A stretch of DNA of 64,000 bases from Sphingomonas sp. (GTDB taxonomy: Bacteria; Pseudomonadota; Alphaproteobacteria; Sphingomonadales; Sphingomonadaceae). Positions within the stretch are counted from its first letter, which is position 1; every line of letters starts with the position of its first letter. Position numbers and translations under genes: made by a program. The stretch spans positions 558,001-622,000 of the forward strand of contig NZ_JANINP010000001.1 in assembly GCF_024508665.1 (NCBI RefSeq). The letters run 5' to 3'. Below are positions 55,583 to 64,000 of the stretch, one piece after another. The notes under the pieces were generated by a model that made no database searches, was not told where the DNA came from, and saw only the letters and a program-made list of their open reading frames with translations.

Positions 55583-58500
55583 GGGGATACTTCCCCGGCT
55601 CGTCGACGAACAGGCGCGCGCCAGCGATCCGTCGTCGCACGTCTGGCTGGCGGCGTCGGCGGGCACCGGCAAGACCCAGGTGCTGGCGGCGCGCGTCTAT
55701 CGGTTGCTGCTCGGCGGTACCGATCCCGGCGCGATTCTGTGCCTGACCTTCACCAAGGCAGGCGCTGCCGAAATGGCGGGACGGATCAACCAGCGGCTGG
55801 CCCGCTGGGTACGTGCGTCCGAGGCCGACATCCGCGCGGATCTCGCCTCGCTGGGCGAGCGCGCTACCCCGGCGTTGATCGCGCGGGCCCGAACCTTGTT
55901 TGCAAAGGTGCTCGACGCGCCGGGCGGGGGCCTGCGCATCCAGACCATCCATGGCTTCTGTCAGTCTCTGCTTGCCGCCTTCCCGGTCGAAGCGGGCCTG
56001 ACGCCGGGCTTTCGCCCGCTCGAGGCGCGCGAGGAATCGGCGCTGGCGCGCGAGACACTGGCGCAACTGCTGGTCGATGCCGAGCGCGAGGGGCGCGACG
56101 GTGCCGTCCGGGCGGTCGGCGCGCTGAGCCTGCGACTCGGCGAAGAGGGCGCGGAGGCCTTCCTGCGTGCCTGCGCGCGTGCGCCGGCGGCGATGGCGGC
56201 GCTGCCGATGGGTGAGGGGGTCGGTCCCTATATCCGCCGTACCCTGATCGGCGTCGACGATGTCGAGGCGGCGATCGCTGACGGCTGCGCCCAACTGGAC
56301 GACGACCTGCTCGGACGGTTGCGCGATTGCAATCGGGCATGGGGCACCAAGAATGGGCTGGCCCGCGCCGACATGATTGACGCTTGGTTGACGAGAAGTC
56401 CCGAGCAGCGGGCAATGACACTCGACGAACTGCACGGCGTCTGGGCGCGGCAGGACGGCGAATTGCGCTCGTTCGCCAAAGGGCAGGCGCCGCAGGACGA
56501 GGACTATGCTCCGACCGCGGCCGATTGCCATGCGCAGGTCTCCCGCCTGATCCAGATGCGCCATCTGGCGGACTATGCCGATCTGTTGGCGGCCGGGCTC
56601 GCTATCGGGCGCGATTATGCCTTCGCCTATCGTGCCGCCAAGCGCCGCATCGGTGCGGTCGATTTCGACGATCTGATTGACGCCGCGGTCGCGCTGCTGC
56701 GGCAGGACGGGATGGGCGACTGGGTGCGCTTCAAGCTCGACCAGGCGACCGATCATGTCCTGATTGACGAGGCGCAGGATACCAATCTGCGGCAATGGGA
56801 AATCGTCGACGCGATCGCGAGCGACTTCTTCTCCGGTTTGGGCACTCGCGGCGACCGGCGGCGGACGCTCTTCACGGTCGGCGACTATAAGCAGGCGATT
56901 TTCGGCTTTCAGGGCACCGATCCGCTCAACTTCCGTTGGGCGGAACGGCATTTTCGTGACCTCGCCGAGGTGACGAGCGACATCAGCGAGATCGAACCGA
57001 CGCCGTTCGAGCAGCTCGCGTTGACCTCCTCGTTCCGCTCGACCCAGCCGATCCTCGATTTCGTCGACGCCGCGATCGGCGTGCTGCCTGGCGGTGGGTT
57101 GGGGGTGGACGACAACCAGCGCCACTCGAGCAAGGTCGAAGGCCCGGGCCAGGTCAATTTGTGGGCACCGACCCTCGCCGGCGAAGAGGATGAGGGCGAG
57201 GAGGGCTGGGTCACCGATGCGGTCCGCGCGCACGCGACGCGTATCGCCGCCCAGGTCAAGGCGTGGCTCGATCCGAACGATCCGCTGATGCTGGAGAGCA
57301 AAGGGCGGCCACTCCGTCCCGAAGATATAATGATCCTGGTCAAACGCCGCGGCGAGCTCGCGTCGCTGATCGTTGCGCGGCTTTATGCCGAGGGCGTGCC
57401 AGTCGCCGGCGTTGACCGCTTGCGGCTTACCGCGCCGTTGGCGGTGCAGGATCTGCTTGCCGCCATCCGCTTCGTCTTGCAGCCGCAAGACGACCTCGCG
57501 CTGGCCAGCTTGCTGGTCTCGCCCTTGATTGGCTGGAGCCAGGACGAGCTGATGCGCGCGGCGATGAAACGTCGCGGCGGCTTGTGGGCGCACCTTCAGA
57601 CGACGCAGCCGGCCGAGCGAATCGCGCTGCTCGCGGCAATGCTGCGGCGCGCGGATTTCACGACGCCCTATGTGTTTCTCGAAGAACTACTGACCGGGTC
57701 GCTGGATGGGCGGCGCAAGCTGATCCGCAGGCTCGGGCAGGAAGCGCGCGATCCGATCGACGAACTGCTCAACGCCGCGCTGGAATTCGAGCGAGTCGCG
57801 ATCCCGTCCTTGCAGCGCTTCCTCGACTGGTTCGATCGCGGCGATGTCGAAATCGTGCGCGATCCGTCGCAGCCGCTCGACGCCGTGCGGGTGATGACCG
57901 CGCACGGCGCCAAAGGCCTGCAAGCGCCGCTGGTCATCCTTGCCGACGCCACCGCCGATCCCGAGGCGCGGCCACGCTCGACGCTCGACTGGCAGGCCGA
58001 TCAGGACATCAAGCTGCCCGTGTTCCGTCCGCGCAAGGAACAACGGTCGGGCGTTTTGGCCGAGGCGATCACGACCGCCGACGCGCGCGAACTCGCCGAG
58101 CATTGGCGATTATTCTATGTCGCCGCGACGCGCGCCGAAGAGAGATTGGAAATAGCGGGGTCGTTGGGACCGCGATCGAAAGGCGTGCCGTCGGAGAATA
58201 GCTGGTATGCGGCGGCGGAAGCGGCGCTGGCGGCGCTCGGCACTGCGGAACGCGAAGAGGGCCCGCGTCGTTCGTTTGCCGGACACGATCCGCAACCGCC
58301 GGTAAGGGCGCGGCCTTCGCGCACCGCCGAGACGCATATAGTCGCTTTGCCCGATTGGGCATTCCAGCCCGCCCCGATCGAGGCGCGGCCGCCGCGGCCG
58401 CTTGCGCCCTCCTCCGTCGGCGAAGACGATGTCTCCGACCCGCCGCCCTCGGCGGCGATGCGGACGGCAGCCGAACGCGGCAGGTTGATCCATGCCTTGT

Positions 58501-58985
58501 TCGAGCGATTGCCTGCCTTGCCGCCCGATCGCAGAGCGACGGCGGCCGATCGTTGGCTGTCTGCGGTAGGGCAGGTCGCCGACAAGACCGTGCGGAGCGA
58601 ACTGATCGAGACCGTGATGGCGGTACTCGACGACCCGGCGCATCGCGATCTGTTCGGCACGAATTCGCTGGGGGAGGCGCCGATCTCCGCGATCGTGCCC
58701 GGCGGCTATGTCATCGCGGGCACCGTCGACCGGCTGCTGGTCGAGCCGGACCGCGTCCGTGTGATCGATTTCAAGACCGGCCGCCGCGTGCCGCTGGGGA
58801 TCAACGAAGTGCCGGTGTTTCATCTGCGCCAGATGGCGGCTTATGCCGAAGCGCTGCGCGTGATCTTTCCCGGCCGACGGATAGAGGCCGCATTGCTCTA
58901 CACGGCGGCTCCCCGTCTTTTCGACTTGTCCGAGGCCGTGCTCGCCCCTCACAAGCCGGGCTTTGCCGCGATGGAGCAAAGCTAG
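55563..58985 (+). CDS. addA: Double-strand break repair helicase AddA
   Basis: UvrD-family SF1A helicase with a C-terminal nuclease, 1140 aa. Walker A ASAGTGKTQVLAARV (about 31-45), CLTFTKAGAAEMA (motif Ia), motif II LIDEAQDTN, motif VI-like WRLFYVAATRAEERL, and the PDDEXK nuclease with VIDFKTGRRVP (about residues 1065-1075). It forms the heterodimer with AddB. trxA follows after 61 bp with its own ribosome site AAAGGAGA. Confidence 0.95.
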   Translation: MAVSGAEGILPRLVDEQARASDPSSHVWLAASAGTGKTQVLAARVYRLLLGGTDPGAILCLTFTKAGAAEMAGRINQRLARWVRASEADIRADLASLGERATPALIARARTLFAKVLDAPGGGLRIQTIHGFCQSLLAAFPVEAGLTPGFRPLEAREESALARETLAQLLVDAEREGRDGAVRAVGALSLRLGEEGAEAFLRACARAPAAMAALPMGEGVGPYIRRTLIGVDDVEAAIADGCAQLDDDLLGRLRDCNRAWGTKNGLARADMIDAWLTRSPEQRAMTLDELHGVWARQDGELRSFAKGQAPQDEDYAPTAADCHAQVSRLIQMRHLADYADLLAAGLAIGRDYAFAYRAAKRRIGAVDFDDLIDAAVALLRQDGMGDWVRFKLDQATDHVLIDEAQDTNLRQWEIVDAIASDFFSGLGTRGDRRRTLFTVGDYKQAIFGFQGTDPLNFRWAERHFRDLAEVTSDISEIEPTPFEQLALTSSFRSTQPILDFVDAAIGVLPGGGLGVDDNQRHSSKVEGPGQVNLWAPTLAGEEDEGEEGWVTDAVRAHATRIAAQVKAWLDPNDPLMLESKGRPLRPEDIMILVKRRGELASLIVARLYAEGVPVAGVDRLRLTAPLAVQDLLAAIRFVLQPQDDLALASLLVSPLIGWSQDELMRAAMKRRGGLWAHLQTTQPAERIALLAAMLRRADFTTPYVFLEELLTGSLDGRRKLIRRLGQEARDPIDELLNAALEFERVAIPSLQRFLDWFDRGDVEIVRDPSQPLDAVRVMTAHGAKGLQAPLVILADATADPEARPRSTLDWQADQDIKLPVFRPRKEQRSGVLAEAITTADARELAEHWRLFYVAATRAEERLEIAGSLGPRSKGVPSENSWYAAAEAALAALGTAEREEGPRRSFAGHDPQPPVRARPSRTAETHIVALPDWAFQPAPIEARPPRPLAPSSVGEDDVSDPPPSAAMRTAAERGRLIHALFERLPALPPDRRATAADRWLSAVGQVADKTVRSELIETVMAVLDDPAHRDLFGTNSLGEAPISAIVPGGYVIAGTVDRLLVEPDRVRVIDFKTGRRVPLGINEVPVFHLRQMAAYAEALRVIFPGRRIEAALLYTAAPRLFDLSEAVLAPHKPGFAAMEQS

Positions 58986-59046
58986 GGTCAGACCCGTTGA
59001 GCAAGCGCATCGCTGCGCCTACATTCCGCTTCAAAGGAGATTCCCC

Positions 59047-59370
59047 ATGGCGACCAAAAAGATCACCGACGACAGCTTCCAGGCGGACGTGCTCAATTCC
59101 GACAAGCCCGTGCTGGTCGATTTCTGGGCGGAGTGGTGCGGTCCGTGCAAGATGATCGGCCCGAGCCTCGAAGAGATTTCCGAGGAGCTGGGCGAGCAGG
59201 TGACGATCGCCAAGCTCAACATCGACGATCATCCCGACGCCCCGGCACGCTATGGCGTGCGCGGCATCCCGACCATGATCCTGTTCAAGGGTGGCAGCCC
59301 GGCAGCGACCAAGATCGGCGCCGAGCCCAAGGGCCGGATCAAGGCATGGCTCGAGGGCGAGCTCGCCTGA
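59047..59370 (+). CDS. trxA: Thioredoxin 1
   Basis: 107-aa thioredoxin. Active site WCGPC with Cys31 and Cys34; cis-Pro in GIPTMILF. Cytoplasmic disulfide reductant. AAAGGAGA (59032-59039) is its Shine-Dalgarno. Closes the divL-to-trxA group and is followed by a strong terminator. Confidence 0.97.
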   Translation: MATKKITDDSFQADVLNSDKPVLVDFWAEWCGPCKMIGPSLEEISEELGEQVTIAKLNIDDHPDAPARYGVRGIPTMILFKGGSPAATKIGAEPKGRIKAWLEGELA

Positions 59371-59390
59371 GCTGAAACAGAGTAACAATA

Positions 59391-59424
59391 AGGGGCCGTA
59401 TCCTCTTGGGTGCGGCCCTTTTTT
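59391..59424 (+). terminator. Rho-independent terminator after trxA
   Basis: GGGGCCG...CGGCCC stem with an A/G-T bulge and a short loop, followed by six T. It lies 20 bp after the trxA stop codon. Confidence 0.88.
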
Positions 59425-59427
59425 CAG

Positions 59428-59451
59428 CCCTCTCCCTCTCGCAGGAGAGGG
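59428..59451 (-). terminator. Hairpin at the 3' end of the argJ-GST transcript
   Basis: CCCTCTCC/GGAGAGGG with an 8-nt loop (59428-59451), 3 bp after the GST stop codon on the minus strand. The opposite strand of the trxA terminator adds a run of A on this side. Confidence 0.55.
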
Positions 59452-59454
59452 AAT

Positions 59455-60066
59455 TTACGTCAGCGCGATCATCACCTGGCTGGCATAGCCGGGCCGCGAT
59501 TGCAGGCGGCGGTACCAATCGGCGACGTTCGGCAGGTCGGGCCGTTCGATATCGAGCGTGAACCAGGTATGGGCATAAACCCCCATCGGGACATCGCCGA
59601 CGCCGAAATCCTCACCCGATAACCAGGGCGTCTGGGCGAGATAGCGGTCGAGGATCGCCATCCGCTCGCCGCAACGCTGCGCCGAACGGGCGACCGCGGC
59701 CATGTCGCGTTTGTCGGGCGCGACCCGCACGAGATTGACGAAGGCGTCGAGTTGCACCGGCGCATAGCCGTTCTGCCACTCCATCCAGCGATCGCCGAGC
59801 GCGCGCAATTGCGGTTCGTCGGGCCACCAGCGCACGCCGCCATGGCGCGCCGCGAGATAGCGCAGGATCGCATTAGACTCCCATAGGATGAAGCCGTCAT
59901 CGTCGATCGTCGGGATCAGCGCATTGGGGTTCATCGCCAGATAGGCATCGCTCATCCCGAACTGCCCGCCGACATCGTGGCGGACATAGGAAAGCCCTAG
60001 TTCCTCGGCGAACCAGGCAACCTTCTTGACGTTATGCGAATTGAGCCGGCCCCAGATCGTCAGCAC
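59455..60066 (-). CDS. Glutathione S-transferase family protein
   Basis: 203 aa; start GTG 60066. N-terminal thioredoxin-like domain (WGRLNSHNVKKVAWF with a Ser/Asn active-site region; NPNALIPTIDDD cis-Pro; LWESNAILRYLA for glutathione binding) and an all-helical C-terminal domain. The substrate is unknown; it may detoxify electrophiles or act as an isomerase. Six bases downstream of argJ on the same strand. Confidence 0.9.
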   Translation of the reverse strand: MLTIWGRLNSHNVKKVAWFAEELGLSYVRHDVGGQFGMSDAYLAMNPNALIPTIDDDGFILWESNAILRYLAARHGGVRWWPDEPQLRALGDRWMEWQNGYAPVQLDAFVNLVRVAPDKRDMAAVARSAQRCGERMAILDRYLAQTPWLSGEDFGVGDVPMGVYAHTWFTLDIERPDLPNVADWYRRLQSRPGYASQVMIALT

Positions 60067-60072
60067 GGGTTC

Positions 60073-61299
60073 TCAGCTCCTGTAATCGGCGTTGATCGAG
60101 ATGTAGCCATGGGTCAGATCGCAGGTCCACACCGTCGCGCGGCCATCGCCCAGGCCGAGATCGACTCCAATGTCGATCTCGCGGCCTTTCAAGTGAGCGG
60201 CGACCGGCGCCTCGTCATAGCCTTCGACCGCCAAGCCGTTCAGCGCGACCTGGGTTTCGCCGAAACGGATTGCCAGGCGGTCGCGTTCGGCGGGTTCGCC
60301 GGCCTTGCCTACCGCCATCACGACCCTGCCCCAATTGGCGTCCTCCCCCGCGATCGCCGTCTTGACCAAGGGCGAGTTGGCGATGCTCATGCCGATGCGG
60401 TGGGCGCTGGCGTCGCTTTCGGCGCCGGTCACTTCGATGGCGATTAACTTCGTCGCGCCTTCGCCGTCGCGCACGACGAGATGCGCGAGTTGGAGGCAGA
60501 GATCGTTGAGCGCGGCGGCAAAGGCGTCGGCGCCGGGATCGTCGTCATGCGCGATCGCGACATTGCCTGCCGCCCCGGTCGCGAAGGCGAGCACGGTGTC
60601 GCTGGTCGAAGTGTCGCTGTCGACCGTAATGCACGAGAAGCTGCGGGCATTGGCGCGCGCAAGCGCCGCCTGCAGCCAGACAGGATCGACCGCGGCGTCG
60701 GTGAAGATGAAACCGAGCATCGTCGCCATGTCGGGCGCGATCATCCCCGATCCCTTGACGATTCCGACCAGGCTGACCGGCTTGCCGTCGACCACCGCGC
60801 GTGTCACCGCCGCCTTGGCGAAGGTGTCGGTGGTCATGATCGTCGCGGCGGCTTCTTCCCAACCGCACGGCTCGGCCGCGAAAGCGGCTGCCAGCCCGGC
60901 CTCCGCTTTCTCGAGCGGCAATGGCACCCCGATCACGCCGGTAGAAGCGACGAACACGTCCGACGGCTGGCAATCGAGATGGCGCGCCACGCTGGCGACC
61001 AGCCCTTCGACCGCGTGGCGGCCGCGGTCGCCGGTAAAGGCATTCGAATTGCCGGCATTGACGACAAGCGCACGCGCGCGCCCGAGCACCAAAGCGGCTC
61101 GGCACCAATCGACCTCGGGCGACGCGCAACGGCTCTTCGTCAGCACGCCCGCGACCGCGGTGCCGGGCGCCAGCTCGACATAGGTCAGGTCGCAACGGTC
61201 CCAGGTCTTGTATTGCGCCTTGGCGATACGACGCGTGATGCCGGCAATGTCGGGCAGATCGGGAAAGGCGGTGGGGGCGAGGGGGGAGCGGTCGGTCAT
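60073..61299 (-). CDS. argJ: Bifunctional glutamate N-acetyltransferase / amino-acid acetyltransferase ArgJ
   Basis: Transfers acetyl from N-acetylornithine to glutamate (recycling route of arginine synthesis). 408 aa. The autocleavage site and nucleophile is Thr193 in APDMATMLGF. LVVNAGNSNAFTG and GVIGVPLP are conserved. ATG 61299 is used with GAGAG upstream; ATG 61311 is an alternative. Arginine is also degraded by AstA/AstB at 19188-21460. Confidence 0.95.
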   Translation of the reverse strand: MTDRSPLAPTAFPDLPDIAGITRRIAKAQYKTWDRCDLTYVELAPGTAVAGVLTKSRCASPEVDWCRAALVLGRARALVVNAGNSNAFTGDRGRHAVEGLVASVARHLDCQPSDVFVASTGVIGVPLPLEKAEAGLAAAFAAEPCGWEEAAATIMTTDTFAKAAVTRAVVDGKPVSLVGIVKGSGMIAPDMATMLGFIFTDAAVDPVWLQAALARANARSFSCITVDSDTSTSDTVLAFATGAAGNVAIAHDDDPGADAFAAALNDLCLQLAHLVVRDGEGATKLIAIEVTGAESDASAHRIGMSIANSPLVKTAIAGEDANWGRVVMAVGKAGEPAERDRLAIRFGETQVALNGLAVEGYDEAPVAAHLKGREIDIGVDLGLGDGRATVWTCDLTHGYISINADYRS

Positions 61300-61394
61300 G
61301 GCGGCTCTCATAGAGAGGTGCGCGGCACAGGCAAAGGCGGCGGTGACAAGTCGGGTCGGGTTGGGCTAGCGTGGCGTCGACTGGGGAGAATAAG

Positions 61395-62111
61395 ATGCGT
61401 ATTGCCGTCGTTCTGGCATTGGCCGCCTTTGCGTTTCCAGGCGCCGCCCTGGCGCAGGATAACGACGAGCCGATTCCCACGACAAAACCTATCGGCAATC
61501 CGGGCAGCTGGATCCCCCAGGACGGCTATCCCCCGGCGGCGCGCGCGTCCGGAGAGCAGGGACGCGTGAGCTTCACATTGTCGATCGACGAGACCGGGCG
61601 GGTTTCCGACTGTAAGGTGACCAAGAGTTCCGAATCGCCGTTGCTCGATGAAACGACGTGCAATTTCATGACCGCCAATGGCCGGTTCGAAGTGCCACGC
61701 AACAAGAAGAACAAGCCGACGCCGAGCAAATGGAGCTCGTCGATGATGTGGAAGCTGGAGACACCGCCGCCCCCGCCAGAGCCCACCGGGGTGACTTCTC
61801 CGGCGACAGCAGCCGCACCGCGGGCGGGCAGTCCCGTAACTCCGCTCCAAAACCCGGGCAGTTGGGTCCGCGACGCCGAAGTTCCCTCGGCGGCGAGAAA
61901 GGGCAGGGGGACGGTCTCTGTACGGCTCGACGTGGCGCCCAGCGGAATGGTCTCGGGTTGTACGATTATCAAGAGCGACGCGTCGCCTGCCCTGAATGCT
62001 GCGACTTGTGCGATGTTCACCCGTAACGGTCGGTTCAAGCCGGCTCGCGATGCGTCCGGTAACCCGATCGCTTCGACTTACACGGTGCCGGGAATTCACT
62101 ACGCTTTTTGA
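61395..62111 (+). CDS. Periplasmic protein with two tandem TonB C-terminal-like domains
   Basis: 238 aa with a signal peptide (about 1-21, PGAALAQ). Two similar units follow: about 38-115 (GSWIPQDGYPPAARASGEQG...CNFMTANGRFEVP) and about 155-236 (GSWVRDAEVPSAARKGRG...CAMFTRNGRFKPA), separated by a Pro-rich linker (about 117-150). Each looks like a TonB_C fold with two cysteines. There is no membrane anchor as in TonB. GGGGAG sits 6 bases before ATG 61395. The role is unknown. Confidence 0.75.
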   Translation: MRIAVVLALAAFAFPGAALAQDNDEPIPTTKPIGNPGSWIPQDGYPPAARASGEQGRVSFTLSIDETGRVSDCKVTKSSESPLLDETTCNFMTANGRFEVPRNKKNKPTPSKWSSSMMWKLETPPPPPEPTGVTSPATAAAPRAGSPVTPLQNPGSWVRDAEVPSAARKGRGTVSVRLDVAPSGMVSGCTIIKSDASPALNAATCAMFTRNGRFKPARDASGNPIASTYTVPGIHYAF

Positions 62112-62276
62112 ATTGGGAAACATTCCGGCGCTCTGGCGATTGTGAACGCGCGCAATTGAAAATCCGGTGGCTACTGCCTGTGGAAGCCGGACAGAAGCAC
62201 TGAGAGTATTTTGATAGACCTTTGCCGGACGCGACCCTATGTCACCGTGCGTCATAATCGATGAAGTAGCGCTCGC

Positions 62277-62534
62277 TTGAACCTGATCCTGCTCCTGTCC
62301 GCCTTGTTGTCCGCCTTGAGCGGCACGGCTGGCGCGCGCGGGACGCAGGCGCCGATGGCGGTCAGTCGCACGGTGGTGGCGACAGCGATCAAGGCGACTG
62401 CAGAGGTACGGCGCCAGGTCGCGGCTCGGCCGGTTCAGCCGATCGCCGGACCGGTCCATGCCGTGGTTGCGGCGTTGCCCGCCTTGGCGTTTTCCGACGC
62501 CATTCCGACCTTTGCGAGCCGCCGGCGCGAATAG
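62277..62534 (+). CDS. Small putative exported protein upstream of secA
   Basis: 85 aa, start TTG 62277 (a stop codon lies 5 codons upstream in frame). The first 22 residues are a strongly hydrophobic signal-like segment (LILLLSALLSALSGTAGA). The mature part is Ala/Val/Pro-rich (QPIAGPV near residue 55) and ends ASRRRE. Third codon positions are mostly G/C, as in the neighbouring genes. It ends 80 bp before secA. Such position and shape recall Sec-monitoring leader peptides, but no known arrest motif is present. 62112-62276 upstream shows nothing recognisable. Confidence 0.5.
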   Translation: MNLILLLSALLSALSGTAGARGTQAPMAVSRTVVATAIKATAEVRRQVAARPVQPIAGPVHAVVAALPALAFSDAIPTFASRRRE

Positions 62535-62614
62535 CGCCTGCGCAACCACATCCATTCGCAATCATTAGACGCGGCCCGCTGGGCTCGCGCATACCCATAT
62601 AACAGGAAATCACC

Positions 62615-64000
62615 ATGCTCGGCGGACTCGCCAAATCCATTTTCGGGTCGTCCAACGACCGCTACGTCAAGTCGCTCGGCGGCATCGTCAGCAAGATCGC
62701 GAGCTTCGAACCTGCGCTCCAGGCGATGGACGACGCGACGCTCGCCAACCAGACGGTGCTTTTCCGTGAGCGGCTGGCCAATGGCGAAAAGCTCGACGAT
62801 TTGCTGCCCGAGGCGTTCGCGACGGTGCGCGAAGCTGCCCAGCGGGTGCTCGGTCAGCGCCATTACGACGTCCAGATGATCGGCGGCATCGTTCTCCATC
62901 GCGGCGAAATCGCCGAGATGCGGACGGGTGAGGGCAAGACGCTGGTCGCGACCTTGGCGGTCTATCTGAACGCGCTGCCGGGAACCGGCGTCCATGTCAT
63001 CACGGTCAACGATTACCTGGCCAAGCGCGACGCCGAGTGGATGGGCCAGGTCTACAGATTCCTCGGCTTGACAGTAGGCGTGATCGTGCCAAATCTGACC
63101 GACTTCCAGCGCAAGGAAGCTTACGGCTCGGACATCACCTACGGCACGAACAACGAGTTCGGCTTCGACTATCTGCGCGACAACATGAAATACGAGCGCG
63201 ACCAGATGGTCCAGCGCCCGTTCGCCATGGCGATCGTCGACGAAGTCGACTCGGTGCTGATCGACGAGGCGCGCACGCCGCTGATCATTTCCGGCCCGAC
63301 CGACGACAAGTCGGAACTCTACAAGAGCGTCGACGCCGTGGTGAAGCAACTCGCGCCCGAATTGTACGAGAAGGACGAGAAGCAGAAGTCGGTCACCTTG
63401 ACCGAGGAAGGGACCGAGACCGTCGAGCGCATGCTGGAAGCGGCCGGATTGCTCCAGGGCGATAACCTTTACGATTTCGAGAATACTCAGGTGGTTCACC
63501 ACCTGAACCAGTCGCTGCGCGCGAACATGATGTTCAAGCGTGACATCGATTACATCGTCAAGGACGGCAAGGTCATCATCATCGATGAGTTTACCGGCCG
63601 TATGATGGACGGCCGGCGCTGGTCGGACGGCCTGCACCAGGCCGTCGAGGCCAAGGAAGGCGTCGAGATCGAGCCCGAGAACCAGACGATGGCCTCGATC
63701 ACTTTCCAGAATTATTTCCGCATGTACCCCAAGCTGGCGGGCATGACCGGCACCGCGGCGACCGAGGCGGCCGAATTCTACGACATCTACAAGATGAACG
63801 TGGTGTCGATCCCGACCAACGTCCCCGTGCAGCGGGTCGATGAGGAAGACACGTTCTACAAGGACACCCACGACAAGTTCCGCGGCATCGCCAAGGCGAT
63901 CAAGGTCCATGCCGAAAAGGGTCAGCCGGTGCTCGTCGGTACCGTCTCGATCGAGAAGTCGGAAATGCTGTCCGAATTCCTCCATGAGGAAAAGGTCGAA
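62615..64000 (+). CDS. secA: Preprotein translocase subunit SecA (5' part, runs off window)
   Basis: ATPase motor of the Sec translocase; the first 462 codons are in the window. N-terminus [15 protein letters not shown]; Walker [10 protein letters not shown] (102-110); Walker [17 protein letters not shown]; the preprotein-cross-linking domain follows (about 220-365); [17 protein letters not shown] and [11 protein letters not shown] start NBD2. The C-terminal scaffold and zinc region lie beyond the edge. AACAGGAAATCACC before ATG 62615 gives the ribosome site. Confidence 0.97.
   Translation, partial: MLGGLAKSIFGSSNDRYVKSLGGIVSKIASFEPALQAMDDATLANQTVLFRERLANGEKLDDLLPEAFATVREAAQRVLGQRHYDVQMIGGIVLHRGEIAEMRTGEGKTLVATLAVYLNALPGTGVHVITVNDYLAKRDAEWMGQVYRFLGLTVGVIVPNLTDFQRKEAYGSDITYGTNNEFGFDYLRDNMKYERDQMVQRPFAMAIVDEVDSVLIDEARTPLIISGPTDDKSELYKSVDAVVKQLAPELYEKDEKQKSVTLTEEGTETVERMLEAAGLLQGDNLYDFENTQVVHHLNQSLRANMMFKRDIDYIVKDGKVIIIDEFTGRMMDGRRWSDGLHQAVEAKEGVEIEPENQTMASITFQNYFRMYPKLAGMTGTAATEAAEFYDIYKMNVVSIPTNVPVQRVDEEDTFYKDTHDKFRGIAKAIKVHAEKGQPVLVGTVSIEKSEMLSEFLHEEKVE

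Noticed and set aside
55491..57593. 700-codon open frame on the minus strand
   Set aside because: Fully antisense to addB/addA, composition Arg/Asp/Gln-rich as expected of a codon-mirror artefact.
62435..63985. 516-codon open frame on the minus strand
   Set aside because: Antisense to secA and the small ORF before it; long open antisense frames are common in high-GC DNA, and the translation shows no domain.
1..64000. CRISPR array, prophage, rRNA, tRNA or complete insertion sequence
   Set aside because: I looked for regularly spaced direct repeats, integrase or transposase frames and RNA-gene signatures on both strands and saw none; short or degenerate RNA genes could still be missed by eye.

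Overview
The window is high-GC, densely packed chromosomal DNA whose gene content points to an alphaproteobacterium of the sphingomonad type. The evidence is a DivL-type cell-cycle kinase, the tsaE-amgK-murU-addB-addA-trxA block, a bS16 with a long Ala/Glu tail, PdhB with an N-terminal lipoyl domain, an arginine succinyltransferase (AST) operon, and many short GC-rich palindromic repeats between genes. This assignment rests on gene content; no rRNA or tRNA gene was found to confirm it.

Layout. 1-3944 (mostly minus): partial cation-efflux transporter, a small unknown gene, then mtaB-ftsY-yciB with 4-bp overlaps. 3943-6106: a DUF924 gene locked between mtaB and a GGDEF/EAL protein. 6266-12413: ffh, then the ribosome/tRNA operon rpsP-rimM-(Hsp70-like, opposite strand)-phosphoesterase-trmD-rplS, closed by a textbook terminator. 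12477-18964: repeats and hydrolases (D-aminoacylase-like, beta-lactamase-family, Tag glycosylase, VOC protein with a MerR/SoxR-type promoter, DPP4-like peptidase). 19007-26123: astA-M20 hydrolase-astB, a DUF481 outer-membrane protein, rppH with an HSL-type esterase, and a histone-deacetylase-family hydrolase. 26317-33487: korA-korB, photolyase, CFA-type methyltransferase and a serine hydrolase. 33514-39001: SDR, purF, hisI, a lipoprotein, and a MerR regulator with its operator followed by an acyl-CoA dehydrogenase. 39142-47382: ArnT-like glycosyltransferase, SleB-like hydrolase, MFS-cysK, pdhA-pdhB. 47402-59424: divL, a ccdAB toxin-antitoxin pair, tsaE-amgK-murU-addB-addA-trxA. 59455-64000: argJ-GST, a tandem TonB_C protein, a small exported ORF, and the start of secA.

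How the genes work together. Protein targeting is strongly represented: Ffh and FtsY are the two SRP GTPases, and SecA is the Sec motor. The rpsP operon joins ribosomal proteins to ribosome and tRNA maturation. The divL-to-trxA run combines cell-cycle control, t6A tRNA modification, peptidoglycan recycling (AmgK/MurU) and recombination repair (AddAB). PdhAB and KorAB handle oxidative decarboxylation of 2-oxoacids.

Most notable points: the DivL-type kinase has Tyr570 where the phospho-accepting His should be; a ccdAB module with its own operator sits exactly at the divL/tsaE junction; there is a SoxR-like promoter in front of a glyoxalase-family gene; a TTG-started exported mini-protein lies upstream of secA; palindromic repeats have been absorbed into coding sequence (the mtaB C-terminus, and the shared stop-codon palindrome at 14246-14288). 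I did not find a clear multi-gene system that is wholly undescribed.
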